Origin: Fidelibacterota bacterium
Lineage (GTDB): Bacteria; Pseudomonadota; Alphaproteobacteria; Rhodospirillales; Rhodospirillaceae
Direction: 5' to 3'
DNA length: 13,991 nt
Assembly: GCA_947473445.1 (NCBI GenBank)
Contig: CANJEU010000018.1
Span: 1 to 13,991, forward strand
A program made the translations under genes and the position numbers. Under the pieces are notes generated by a model. That model searched no databases and was not told the DNA's origin. It was given only the letters and a program-made list of their open reading frames with translations. Of the stretch, positions 7,571-13,991 are shown one piece after another; the first letter of the stretch is position 1; each line of letters starts with the position of its first letter.

Positions 7571-9385
7571 CTAGTCGCTCTCGATCTCTTCTTTAAGAAT
7601 CTCAAGCTCCAGCCACTCGGTCTCGGCTGCTTCAAGCTCGGCTTCGGCGGTGTGGACGCTCGCCGAAATAGCTTCGAAGCCCTTCGGATCGCGCGCATAG
7701 AGATTGGGGTCAGCGAGCTTCTTATTTCCCGCGGCGATATCCTTGCGCAGTTTATCCATGCGCCCGGGCAGAGATTCGAGCGCGTGTTTTTGCTTGAAGG
7801 AAAATTTACGCTTGGCTTGCGCGCGCTCGGCCGGGACGGCGGCTTCGGCTTTTTCGGCCTTCGCGGCGGGTCGCACCGGTCCGCCGAGCGCCATGACGCC
7901 GTGGCCGCGCTGGGCGACCATATCGGAGTACCCGCCGGCATAGAGCTGCCAGCGGCCATCGCCTTCGTAAGCTACGATCGTCGTGGCGACCCGGTCGAGG
8001 AAATCGCGATCGTGGCTGACAAGCAGGACCGTGCCCGCGTAATCGTCGAGCATCTCTTGAAGCAGGTCGAGGGTTTCGAGGTCGAGATCGTTGGTCGGCT
8101 CGTCCAGCACGAGGACATTTGAGGGCTGCGACAAAGCGCGCGCCAGCATCAAACGGCCGCGCTCGCCGCCCGAAAGGACGCTGACCGGCGTATTGGCCTG
8201 CTCGGGCGTGAACAGAAAGTCCTTCATATAGCCGACGACGTGACGCGGTTTGCCCGCAACCATGACCTGATCGCCGTGACCGCGGGTGAGGTTCTGTATC
8301 AACGTACCGTTGACATCGAGCGCCTCGCGCCGTTGGTCGAGGGTGATGATGTCGAGATTGGTGCCGAGTTTGAGCGTTCCGGCATCTGGCGCGAGTTGCG
8401 CGGTAAGAAGTTTCAGAAGCGTGGTTTTACCCGCCCCGTTGGGGCCGACAATACCGACCCGATCGCCGCGCAGGACGCTTAAGGTCACGTCACGCACGAC
8501 GGTACGCTCGCCGTAGGATTTCGAAAGGCCGGTTGCTTCCATCAGAAGCTTTGAAGACATCTGTGCGTCGCTGGCTACCATCTCGACGGTGCCGACGGTG
8601 CGGCGGCCTTCGCGGCGCTCCTGCCGCAGACCGGCGAGTTCGGCGACGCGGCGCACGTTGCGCTTGCGCCGGCCCGATACGCCGTGGCGGATCCAATGTT
8701 CCTCGGCCACGATCTTACGATCAAGCTTGTGACGTTCGAGTTCCTCCTGGGCGAGAAGATCATCGCGCCAGTCCTCGAAAGCCGCGAAGCCCTGGTCGAG
8801 CCGTCGCGTCTGGCCGCGGTCGAGCCACACCGTGGCGGTGCCGAGGTTGGTCAGAAACCGCCGGTCGTGGCTAATGAGCACGAGCGCCGAGCGTGAACGC
8901 CGCAATTCTTCTTCCAGCCATTCGATGGCCGGCAGATCGAGGTGGTTGGTGGGTTCGTCGAGCAGGAGAACATCGGGTTGCGGCGCGAGGACGCGCGCGA
9001 GCGCGGCGCGGCGCGCTTCGCCGCCCGAGAGCGACTTCGGACTCTCTTCACCCGTGAGCCCCAAGTGATTGAGCAACGTACGCGCGCGGTAGGGATCGTC
9101 GTGTTCGGCGAAGGCGCTTTCAACGTAGGCGAGCACATTCGGATAGGCCGAAAGATCGGGCTCCTGGGCCAAGTAGCTGACCGAAACGCCCTGTTGAACC
9201 ACAGTTTCACCACGATCGGATTCGACGATACCGGCGGCGATCTTGAGCAGGGTCGATTTGCCCGAGCCGTTACGGCCGATGAGGGACACGCGGTCGCGCG
9301 CATTGATCGCAAGCTCGGCGCCTTCCAGAAGCGGCGTCCCCCCGAACGTGAGATGGATATCCTTGAGCGCAAGAAGCGGCGGCAC
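7571..9385 (-). CDS. uup: ABC-F family ATPase, Uup-like
   Basis: A soluble twin-ATPase ABC-F protein of 604 residues. ABC-F proteins act at the ribosome or, for Uup, also in DNA-structure-related processes; none is a membrane transporter. GTG 9385 is chosen because a GAAGG (9393-9397) lies 7 bases upstream and the product begins right at the domain; a longer frame to 9445 adds 20 unconvincing residues. Walker A GRNGSGKS (37-44), signature LSGGE (119-123), Walker B DEPTNHLD (143-150) and switch His173; second set GPNGAGKT (314-321), LSGGE (404-408), DEPTNDLD (428-435). The linker (about 200-280) carries the charged helices. Residues 525-604 form a C-terminal coiled coil, the Uup-type CTD, which favours Uup over EttA or YheS. 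All ATPase residues look intact. Confidence 0.9.
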   Translation of the reverse strand: MPPLLALKDIHLTFGGTPLLEGAELAINARDRVSLIGRNGSGKSTLLKIAAGIVESDRGETVVQQGVSVSYLAQEPDLSAYPNVLAYVESAFAEHDDPYRARTLLNHLGLTGEESPKSLSGGEARRAALARVLAPQPDVLLLDEPTNHLDLPAIEWLEEELRRSRSALVLISHDRRFLTNLGTATVWLDRGQTRRLDQGFAAFEDWRDDLLAQEELERHKLDRKIVAEEHWIRHGVSGRRKRNVRRVAELAGLRQERREGRRTVGTVEMVASDAQMSSKLLMEATGLSKSYGERTVVRDVTLSVLRGDRVGIVGPNGAGKTTLLKLLTAQLAPDAGTLKLGTNLDIITLDQRREALDVNGTLIQNLTRGHGDQVMVAGKPRHVVGYMKDFLFTPEQANTPVSVLSGGERGRLMLARALSQPSNVLVLDEPTNDLDLETLDLLQEMLDDYAGTVLLVSHDRDFLDRVATTIVAYEGDGRWQLYAGGYSDMVAQRGHGVMALGGPVRPAAKAEKAEAAVPAERAQAKRKFSFKQKHALESLPGRMDKLRKDIAAGNKKLADPNLYARDPKGFEAISASVHTAEAELEAAETEWLELEILKEEIESD

Positions 9386-9392
9386 GAAACGA

Positions 9393-9397
9393 CCTTC
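9393..9397 (-). promoter_or_regulatory. Shine-Dalgarno sequence supporting GTG start of ABC-F gene
   Basis: GAAGG on the minus strand, 7 bases before GTG 9385. It supports the shorter 604-residue product over the open frame that begins at 9445. Confidence 0.55.
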
Positions 9398-9454
9398 ACT
9401 GTGAATGGCGCACGCGTTTAACCACAGGTTGCCGGTCAATACCATCGCCAGCAG

Positions 9455-9482
9455 TTGCCCAATTAAAGATATCGCGTAAAGT
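9455..9482 (+). promoter_or_regulatory. Candidate sigma-70 promoter for gene at 9511
   Basis: TTGCCC (9455-9460) and TAAAGT (9477-9482) are separated by 16 bases and end 28 bases before ATG 9511. Each box matches its consensus at four of six positions. The surrounding spacer (9386-9510) is the divergent control region shared with the ABC-F gene. Confidence 0.35.
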
Positions 9483-9510
9483 CCGAAATTCGTGAGCGCG
9501 CAGGGGGCGC

Positions 9511-10221
9511 ATGGCTGAGGAAGATACGACGACGCAAGAGATCGCGGCGGTCCTGCCCGATGCCGGCGAGACCGCCGAGGCTATTGCTAAAAAGATGCGC
9601 GGCAGCGGTCGGCGGACGCGTATGCCGCCGCCGCTTCCGCCGTCAGCGCGAACGTTCATTCCCGTCGATGAAGCCGCTGGCTGGTTCGTCAGTGATTTGA
9701 TGGAAGTGTCGGGGTTCGTTCGTCCGAACATGCGCCACCGTTCGGGCTATTCACATTATCGCCCGATCCTGACCAAACCGGATCCCTGGTATTTCGCCGG
9801 CCTCGTTGCGCTGGAAGCTTCAAAGATCATCGATCTGTTCCCGCAGGCGAAAGCCGACGCGATCTTGCGCGAGGTGCTGGAGCACGCGGACGCGGCCGGC
9901 GCCCGCCATGAAGTGCGCGTTTCGAGTGTGGTGCTCGGCGTGATGGGGCGTCTGGGCATGGGCCAGTTACTTCTGCACGGCAAGGTGCCCGACTTCCTGA
10001 TCGCAAAAGTGATGCGCATGCTGCTGGGCTCGGCGAAAAACGCCGCCCGCTTGGTGCCCACCAAGGACGCCCATGAGCAGGTGACCTCGGCGCTCAAGAT
10101 CGGACATCCCGTGTGGTGGAAGATGTTCGTGCGGCGTTTCGATGTGCGGCTTCGGGACGACGAGCCGCCGCGGCCGAAACTGATTCCGGTCAAGCCTATC
10201 GACGGCGAAGATATCATCTAA
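9511..10221 (+). CDS. Hypothetical protein, 236 residues
   Basis: I do not recognise this protein. It has no signal peptide. Residues 1-45 are acidic, then basic and Pro-rich, and look disordered. Residues about 48-210 look folded, with an aromatic stretch around 78-95 (SGYSHYRPILTKPDPWYFAG), a helix-rich middle and GHPVWWKMFVRRFDVRL near the end (198-214). The last 20 residues are Pro-rich and acidic. AGGGG (9502-9506) lies 4 bases before the ATG, a short but usable ribosome site, and a candidate promoter lies at 9455-9482. It is divergent from the Uup-like gene and ends one base from the convergent 169-residue gene, so it is probably monocistronic. Confidence 0.75.
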   Translation: MAEEDTTTQEIAAVLPDAGETAEAIAKKMRGSGRRTRMPPPLPPSARTFIPVDEAAGWFVSDLMEVSGFVRPNMRHRSGYSHYRPILTKPDPWYFAGLVALEASKIIDLFPQAKADAILREVLEHADAAGARHEVRVSSVVLGVMGRLGMGQLLLHGKVPDFLIAKVMRMLLGSAKNAARLVPTKDAHEQVTSALKIGHPVWWKMFVRRFDVRLRDDEPPRPKLIPVKPIDGEDII

Positions 10222-10222
10222 G

Positions 10223-10732
10223 TTAGATTTTCCGGCTATCGTACGCCCAATGCAGCAGCGCTTGGCGCTGCCGTTTGCGGCACCACAAATCTCCGGGCTC
10301 GCAGTTTTTTCTGATCTGCGCTGCATGCCGACGGATCGCCTTCCAGCGTTTGATCTGGCGTTCGTCCTCGGCGGGCATGCGCCGGCCCATGTAATACCGG
10401 CAGTACCACTGGAACCAGCCACGCGGATCATCTTCGCAAATCCATCCCTTGCGCCGCCATTCCGCAAGGGGCCGGCTGGCATCGATCCGGAAGAAATTGA
10501 GAGAGTTGTCGCGGCCCTTCGTCGCAAGCTGCGCATGGGTGAACCAGTCGTCGGGAAACTCCTTGCGGCAATCGGTCATATATTTCCCGCCGAACACACC
10601 AAGTTCCAACATTTGCTTCGGCGTAAGCTCGGGCTGGAAGTCCGGATGGAAGTCCTTCCCCATGCGCGCGACGAGTTCATAGCGGTAGCGCTTCTGCATC
10701 TTGTCGTTGACGATGACGATCTTGGGCTTCAT
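10223..10732 (-). CDS. Conserved 169-residue protein of unknown function
   Basis: A cytoplasmic protein strongly resembling a family I recall as widespread in bacteria and also in fungi and plants, without a known function. Landmarks: DFHPDFQPELTPKQMLELG (27-45), FGGKYMTDC (47-55), FPDDWF (59-64), DPRGWFQWYCRYYMGRR (102-118), DERQIKRWKAI (123-133), and a near-invariant ending RQRQALLHWAYDSRKI (154-169). Five cysteines (55, 99, 111, 144, 151) and many Trp and Arg residues suggest metal or nucleic acid contact; that is inference. It starts 6 bases after the xerD stop with no Shine-Dalgarno sequence, so it is likely translated by coupling from the xerD operon. If xerD is really frameshifted, ribosomes ending early could reduce its expression. 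Confidence 0.85.
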   Translation of the reverse strand: MKPKIVIVNDKMQKRYRYELVARMGKDFHPDFQPELTPKQMLELGVFGGKYMTDCRKEFPDDWFTHAQLATKGRDNSLNFFRIDASRPLAEWRRKGWICEDDPRGWFQWYCRYYMGRRMPAEDERQIKRWKAIRRHAAQIRKNCEPGDLWCRKRQRQALLHWAYDSRKI

Positions 10733-10738
10733 GCGGGC

Positions 10739-11637
10739 TTAGAGCTTGAGATTGGCGAGAGGATGATTGTCCGCGACCAGGCGGCGCAGGCGTTCATCGA
10801 GAACATGCGTATAAATCTGCGTCGTCGAGATGTCGGCGTGACCTAGCATTTGTTGCAGGGTACGCAGATCGGCCCCATTGGCCAGAAGGTGCGTCGCGAA
10901 GGAATGACGCAGCACGTGCGGCGAGACGCGCGAGGGTGAAATGCCGGCGGCCGCGGCGATATCCTTCAGCATGAGCGCAAAACCGGCGCGCGTGAGATGG
11001 CCATCGCCGCTATCGGAGGGAAAAGCCAGCGGGAGGTTTTCGCCGGCGGCGGAATGTAACTCTCACGCACGGGCAGATAGGCGCTAAGAGCCGCGAGCGC
11101 TGCTTCGCCCACCGGCACCATGCGTTCCTTATCGCCTTTGCCGCGCACGATAATTGTGGGTTTGTTGCGCGGCACGCTGTTCAGCGGCAGCGAGACCAAT
11201 TCGGAAACACGCAAGCCCGTGGCGTAGAGGAGTTCGAGCAGCGCCGTCGCCCGCAGGCCTTTGCGCGCGTCAAACGCACGCGCCGCGGCGAGAAGGCGCT
11301 CGACCTCTTCGGTGGTCAAATATTTCGGAAGCGGACGGCCGAGACGCGGGCTTTCAAGCGATGCGGCCGGATCGTCGCTGCGCACGCCTTCGGCATAAAG
11401 GAATTTAAAGAACTGACGCAGGCACGAGAGCCGCCGCGCGGCAGTGCGCGGCGCAAGGCCCATGCGGTTCATATGATCGAGATACCGCCGAAGCTGGTCG
11501 ACATCGGCTTTCGCGGGATCGGATTTCAGGACCCCTTGCACATCATCGAGATCGCGCCGGTACGCTTCCAAAGTCCGCGGCGAGGCGCCTCGCTCTACCG
11601 CGAGCATCTCCAGGAATGACTCAACCTGATGGCTCAC
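10739..11637 (-). pseudogene. xerD: Tyrosine recombinase XerD, interrupted by one-base frameshift
   Basis: XerD works with XerC at dif to resolve chromosome dimers at the FtsK-bearing septum. Translation starts at GTG 11637, overlapping the previous stop (GTGA). Frame one gives 207 good residues, with the SAM-like N-domain (about 1-95) and catalytic Arg143 (GLRVSEL) and Lys167 (GKGDK), then runs out of frame to a stop at 10966. The frame one base back continues SDSGDGHLTRAGFALMLKD and carries His241, Arg244 (HVLRHSF), His267 (LGHADIS) and the nucleophile Tyr276 (IYTHV), ending at 10739. Joined, the product is about 299 residues with all six catalytic residues, a normal XerD. The break is at 11017-11023. 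Neither piece alone can be active. It could be a true one-base deletion, a sequencing error in a T4C3 run, or a frameshifted gene. The position near aroK favours XerD over XerC. Confidence 0.85.
11017..11023 (-). other. xerD: Slippery-type heptamer at the xerD frame break
   Basis: Read in the gene's sense the codons are CTT TTC CCT, so the heptamer T TTC CCT fits the X XXY YYZ pattern for -1 slippage. Both tRNAs could re-pair on TTT and CCC, and the next codon becomes TCC, giving W-L-F-P-S-D-S, which is what XerD should read. No convincing downstream stem-loop or upstream Shine-Dalgarno stimulator was found; only a short GATGGCCATC palindrome (10997-11006) follows. Confidence 0.5.
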
Positions 11638-13541
11638 AAGCCTTCGACGAGCAGCGCCTCGACAGCCAAGGCGCGGGCATCGCGTTCGCGTCCGACGGCC
11701 AGCAGAGCGGCGATAACCTGCTGCACGGCGGCCGGCTCGACCGAGGACACGCCGTCTTCGCCCAACGCCAGCAGCGCGAACACGGCGGTTTCACCGACGC
11801 GCTTGTCACGCTGGGCTAATTGGAGACCGTTGATGATGCGCGGCGGCGTCACGGCCATGGTGACCTCGGGCGCGGACGCATCCATGGCCGGCAGCCAATC
11901 GGCCGCGGTGATGGTCTCGCCCGCGGCGGCGAGGATGTTGAGAAGGATGCCCTGAAATTCCGCACGCCGGTCGGCAGGAACTGTCTCGCGCCAGGCCGGA
12001 AGCGCTTGGGGCGGCAAACGGCCCGCTGCGCCGTTAAGCAGGCGATCGATGGGGAACAAGCCATCAGCCATTTGCCCCGCTTCGATACTGGTACGCGCCA
12101 TGGAGCGCGCAAGTTCGAGCCAGGCGCGGCCCTTCTCGAGATCGCCGGCGGCGATGAGCGCGCGGGCGGCCGAGCCCGAGAACCAGACGAGCTCGGGGCT
12201 GGGCGTAATGTCCTGAATAAGAGGAGCGTAGACCTGGCCGACAGTGATGAGGTCGGGGCCATGAAGACCGCGGTCGGCCCGGGTGAGTTCGATGGCGCGG
12301 CCGATGACTTCGGCCCGCGCGGCGGGCAGGTTCTGCGCCAGCGCCGTCTGGAAGAGGTGCACGCGTTCGCGCACTGTGGCGACCGTCACCGTGGCAAGCG
12401 GCGGGGGTGGTTCGTCCTTGATGTTCATCTGCCGATAGAGAAGACGCAGGCGCTCGGGGTTGAGCGTGCCCGCACCGACCGCGCGCTCGGCCACACTGAC
12501 ACGGGCTTCCTCGGCCAGCTTCCGCCGCTCGGCGCGTTGAGGCGCGGGGGTCTTGTCGGCCTTATCATCGGGCGGAGGGGCGATGGCCGAGACCACGGCG
12601 AGGGTCGTCGGATCGCCGCCCTTGATGAGAGCGTCGGGAACGGGACCACCGGCCTTGGTCAGCATCATCAGATGCACGGGCTCGGGCCGGCCGAGATTGG
12701 GCGGACTGAGGCGGCGATTGCCGTTCAGCAGATCGACGGTCCAGAAGAACAGCGGGTCCTGGATTCCCTGTTCGCGCAGCACGGACAGGCCCAGCGAGGC
12801 CGCGCTCGCCTGATTGTTGGCGAAATTGCAGTACACCTGAATTTTCTGCCAGTACGGATCACCCGAGGCGCTGAGCGCAGCCTGGGCTTCGGCACAGGCG
12901 TCATTTGTACGACCGGTGATGAGCGATCCGTCGGCGCGCAGCTTGCGCAGGCCTTCGGTCATCTGATCGGCCGGCACGAGATCCATCATGGCCAGCGCAT
13001 CGTCCCACGCGCCGATGGCTGCGAGTCCGATAAGGCGGGTTTCGAGAAGCCACTGCGCAGGCGGGGCGGAAAGCGCCGCGCTGGCGCCCTCGACGCCGAT
13101 CACCGGCGGCGCGTCGGGCGTAGAAGACGTCGGCGGCGCGGCGGCGGACAACAGCAGGCTACGCGCGAGGCGGCGCTGCGCGAGACTGTCCATCCGCCGG
13201 GGAAGCTGGGGCAGGATGCGGCGCAGGAGTTCAAGGTCGGTGCCGCGCCACATGTCGGCGGAAAAACCGCCGCCGGCCTGATCGATGAGGCCGATGCGGT
13301 CCGGGCTCGGCGCTTCGAGCGCGCTCGAGGAGATCGCGGGCGCGGCGTCGTCGCTCGGCATCGCGTCGTCGGGCGCCGGAGCGTCGAGCGGGTCTGTCGC
13401 GGCCGTGTCACTGACGGGAGCGCCGGGCGCCGGGAGAAGCGAGACCGGCGCGTTTTGCGCGTGTGCCCCGCTGGAAACCCCTAAGCTTGAGGCCAGCAGC
13501 GCCGCGGCCACCGCGAGCGCCTTATTTGTTGAAACGCTCAT
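11634..13541 (-). CDS. Exported helical-repeat protein of unknown function
   Basis: A 635-residue protein with a Sec-type signal peptide: basic start (MSVSTNK), hydrophobic core and a cleavage site after GAHA (residues about 26-28). The mature N-terminus (about 29-80) is a Pro/Ala/Asp-rich low-complexity stretch. From about 90 to the end the chain is nearly all amphipathic helix pairs, with segments such as WLLETRLIGLAAIGAWDDAL and ARALIAAGDLEKGRAWLEL that resemble TPR-like solenoid repeats; this is by eye. It is probably periplasmic or envelope-associated and may be a scaffold. Its ATG lies inside the 43-residue gene (20-base overlap) and its stop overlaps the xerD GTG, so expression of all three is linked. 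No enzyme motif was seen. Confidence 0.8.
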   Translation of the reverse strand: MSVSTNKALAVAAALLASSLGVSSGAHAQNAPVSLLPAPGAPVSDTAATDPLDAPAPDDAMPSDDAAPAISSSALEAPSPDRIGLIDQAGGGFSADMWRGTDLELLRRILPQLPRRMDSLAQRRLARSLLLSAAAPPTSSTPDAPPVIGVEGASAALSAPPAQWLLETRLIGLAAIGAWDDALAMMDLVPADQMTEGLRKLRADGSLITGRTNDACAEAQAALSASGDPYWQKIQVYCNFANNQASAASLGLSVLREQGIQDPLFFWTVDLLNGNRRLSPPNLGRPEPVHLMMLTKAGGPVPDALIKGGDPTTLAVVSAIAPPPDDKADKTPAPQRAERRKLAEEARVSVAERAVGAGTLNPERLRLLYRQMNIKDEPPPPLATVTVATVRERVHLFQTALAQNLPAARAEVIGRAIELTRADRGLHGPDLITVGQVYAPLIQDITPSPELVWFSGSAARALIAAGDLEKGRAWLELARSMARTSIEAGQMADGLFPIDRLLNGAAGRLPPQALPAWRETVPADRRAEFQGILLNILAAAGETITAADWLPAMDASAPEVTMAVTPPRIINGLQLAQRDKRVGETAVFALLALGEDGVSSVEPAAVQQVIAALLAVGRERDARALAVEALLVEGL

Positions 13542-13653
13542 TCGGAATCACTTTTTCAATGGTGGTCGTCGGCGCAGGCATATCCCATGTGGTCAGCACG
13601 GCGGCCCCTGCTACCAGCAGCACCACCACACCCAAAACGACGAATTTCACCAT
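13522..13653 (-). CDS. Small single-pass membrane protein, 43 residues
   Basis: A short gene from ATG 13653 to TAA 13522. Residues 3-21 (KFVVLGVVVLLVAGAAVLT) form one clear membrane helix with a single Lys near the start. The C-terminal part reads WDMPAPTTTIEKVIPNERF, hydrophilic and with a W-D-x-P-A-P core that I recall as conserved in small proteins at this locus in related alphaproteobacteria. An uncleaved membrane anchor with its tail in the periplasm is likely. Its last 20 bases overlap the start of the 635-residue exported gene, which is strong evidence of a shared transcript. The ribosome site is weak. An alternative 72-codon frame nearby looks like a shadow. Confidence 0.75.
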   Translation of the reverse strand: MVKFVVLGVVVLLVAGAAVLTTWDMPAPTTTIEKVIPNERFNK

Positions 13654-13774
13654 GCCCCAAAAGCCCTTGTTTCTTCAGTACGCCCTTGGTCAGGACAGTA
13701 GTGAAAGCGTGTGATAATGTCCATGCAACCAAAGACTTAATTGATATGCCAGGACTTTTGAGCCACGCGATCAC
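13654..13774. promoter_or_regulatory. Divergent control region between small membrane gene and aroK
   Basis: These 121 bases separate two divergent starts and are notably AT-richer than the flanking genes. On the plus strand TGTGATAAT (13710-13718) matches an extended -10 box (TGN then GATAAT), with TTGGTC (13686-13691) too far upstream to be a good -35 box. The minus-strand promoter was not resolved. No operator repeat was seen. Confidence 0.35.
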
Positions 13775-13991
13775 ATGAACGAGATAGCTGAAACCCCTAC
13801 GCCCAGCGGAACGCGCGCGGCGCCTTACGGCGCCCGCGCGCTCGACCGTACGGTCGTGCTCGTGGGCCTGATGGGCGCGGGGAAGAGCTGTATCGGACGC
13901 CGCCTCGCGGCGCGCTTGGGCGTTGCGTTCATAGACGCCGATGCCGAGATCGAACAGGCCGCCGGCTGTTCTATCGCCGAAATTTTCGAGA
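13775..13991 (+). CDS. aroK: Shikimate kinase, 5' part (cut by window edge)
   Basis: Shikimate kinase phosphorylates shikimate at the 3-hydroxyl with ATP in the pathway to chorismate and the aromatic amino acids, in the cytoplasm. The visible 72 codons start at ATG 13775. After a 24-residue N-terminal extension come VVLVGLMGAGKS, the Walker A motif (33-38 region), then IGRRLAARLG and FIDADAEIE with the conserved Asp that binds shikimate. The family usually begins about ten residues before Walker A, so the extension is longer than needed and its start could be later, but no better start codon is seen. aroB often follows, as the next gene, beyond the window. A strong hairpin lies inside the extension (13812-13840). 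Confidence 0.9.
   Translation, partial: MNEIAETPTPSGTRAAPYGARALDRTVVLVGLMGAGKSCIGRRLAARLGVAFIDADAEIEQAAGCSIAEIFE
13812..13840. repeat. Strong hairpin within aroK 5' coding region
   Basis: Perfect GGCGCC arms (13819-13824 and 13829-13834) around the loop TTAC are extended outward by six more pairs with a single unpaired C at 13818. The hairpin lies 37-65 bases after the aroK start, inside the weakly constrained N-terminal extension. It may affect early translation, or may only reflect a GC-rich Arg/Ala/Gly stretch. Confidence 0.4.

Noticed and set aside
9386..9445. Twenty-residue N-terminal extension of the ABC-F ATPase
   Set aside because: ABC-F proteins begin close to the first beta strand, and GTG 9385 has its own Shine-Dalgarno sequence.
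10739..11637. Mobile-element integrase as an explanation for the tyrosine recombinase
   Set aside because: Length, motifs and neighbours (aroK, housekeeping operon) match chromosomal XerD, and no attachment repeats or cargo genes are present.
11820..13484. Long plus-strand frame of 554 codons opposite the exported protein
   Set aside because: Composition is Arg/Gly/His-rich and typical of an antisense shadow in GC-rich DNA; the minus-strand product has a signal peptide and solenoid features.
13746..13778. Ten-codon frame ending in an ATGA overlap with the aroK start
   Set aside because: No ribosome site, no attenuator-like codon run; likely chance.
13843..13856. Perfect 14-base palindrome CGACCGTACGGTCG inside aroK
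   Set aside because: About one such palindrome is expected by chance in a window of this length.

Overview
The window looks like chromosomal DNA from a GC-rich alphaproteobacterium. The clues are strong GC bias at third codon positions, a Gram-negative autotransporter barrel and a lipoprotein, and a cluster in which xerD, a secreted helical-repeat protein and a 43-residue membrane protein lie divergent from aroK. I recall that arrangement from Rhodospirillales-like genomes, but the genus cannot be named from this sequence alone. No rRNA, tRNA, CRISPR array, prophage or insertion sequence was seen.

Layout. (1) 2-2257 (+): 3' part of a large autotransporter, cut by the window edge. (2) 2258-2543: a gene-free spacer with three strong inverted repeats, two of which share a 16-base palindrome. 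(3) 2544-4549 (-): a translationally coupled pair, DUF6502 then a DUF5666 lipoprotein. (4) 4635-4979 (-) and 5058-5339 (+): two small divergent genes, the first perhaps GIY-YIG-like. (5) 5336-6517 (-): a phytanoyl-CoA dioxygenase-family oxygenase, divergent from (6) 6605-7555 (+), an EamA/DMT permease. (7) 7571-9385 (-): an Uup-type ABC-F ATPase, divergent from (8) 9511-10221 (+), an unrecognised 236-residue protein. (9) 13653-10223 (-): a probable four-gene operon of a 43-residue single-pass membrane protein, a 635-residue exported helical-repeat protein, xerD (interrupted by a one-base frameshift) and a 169-residue conserved protein of unknown function. (10) 13775-13991 (+): the 5' end of aroK.

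How the genes relate. Most of the window is a mosaic of short transcription units with tight convergent ends (5336/5339 overlap by 4 bases; 10221/10223 have one base between them). The clearest functional linkages are the DUF6502-DUF5666 ATGA overlap and the minus-strand operon ending in xerD, where genes overlap by 20 bases and then by a GTGA junction.

The observation most worth checking is in xerD. All six catalytic residues are conserved, but they are split between two frames exactly at a -1 slippery-type heptamer (T TTC CCT in mRNA sense). A -1 shift there restores a canonical protein of about 299 residues. An indel or sequencing error is the simplest explanation, but programmed frameshifting is testable. 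I see no clearly novel multi-gene defence or mobile system here.
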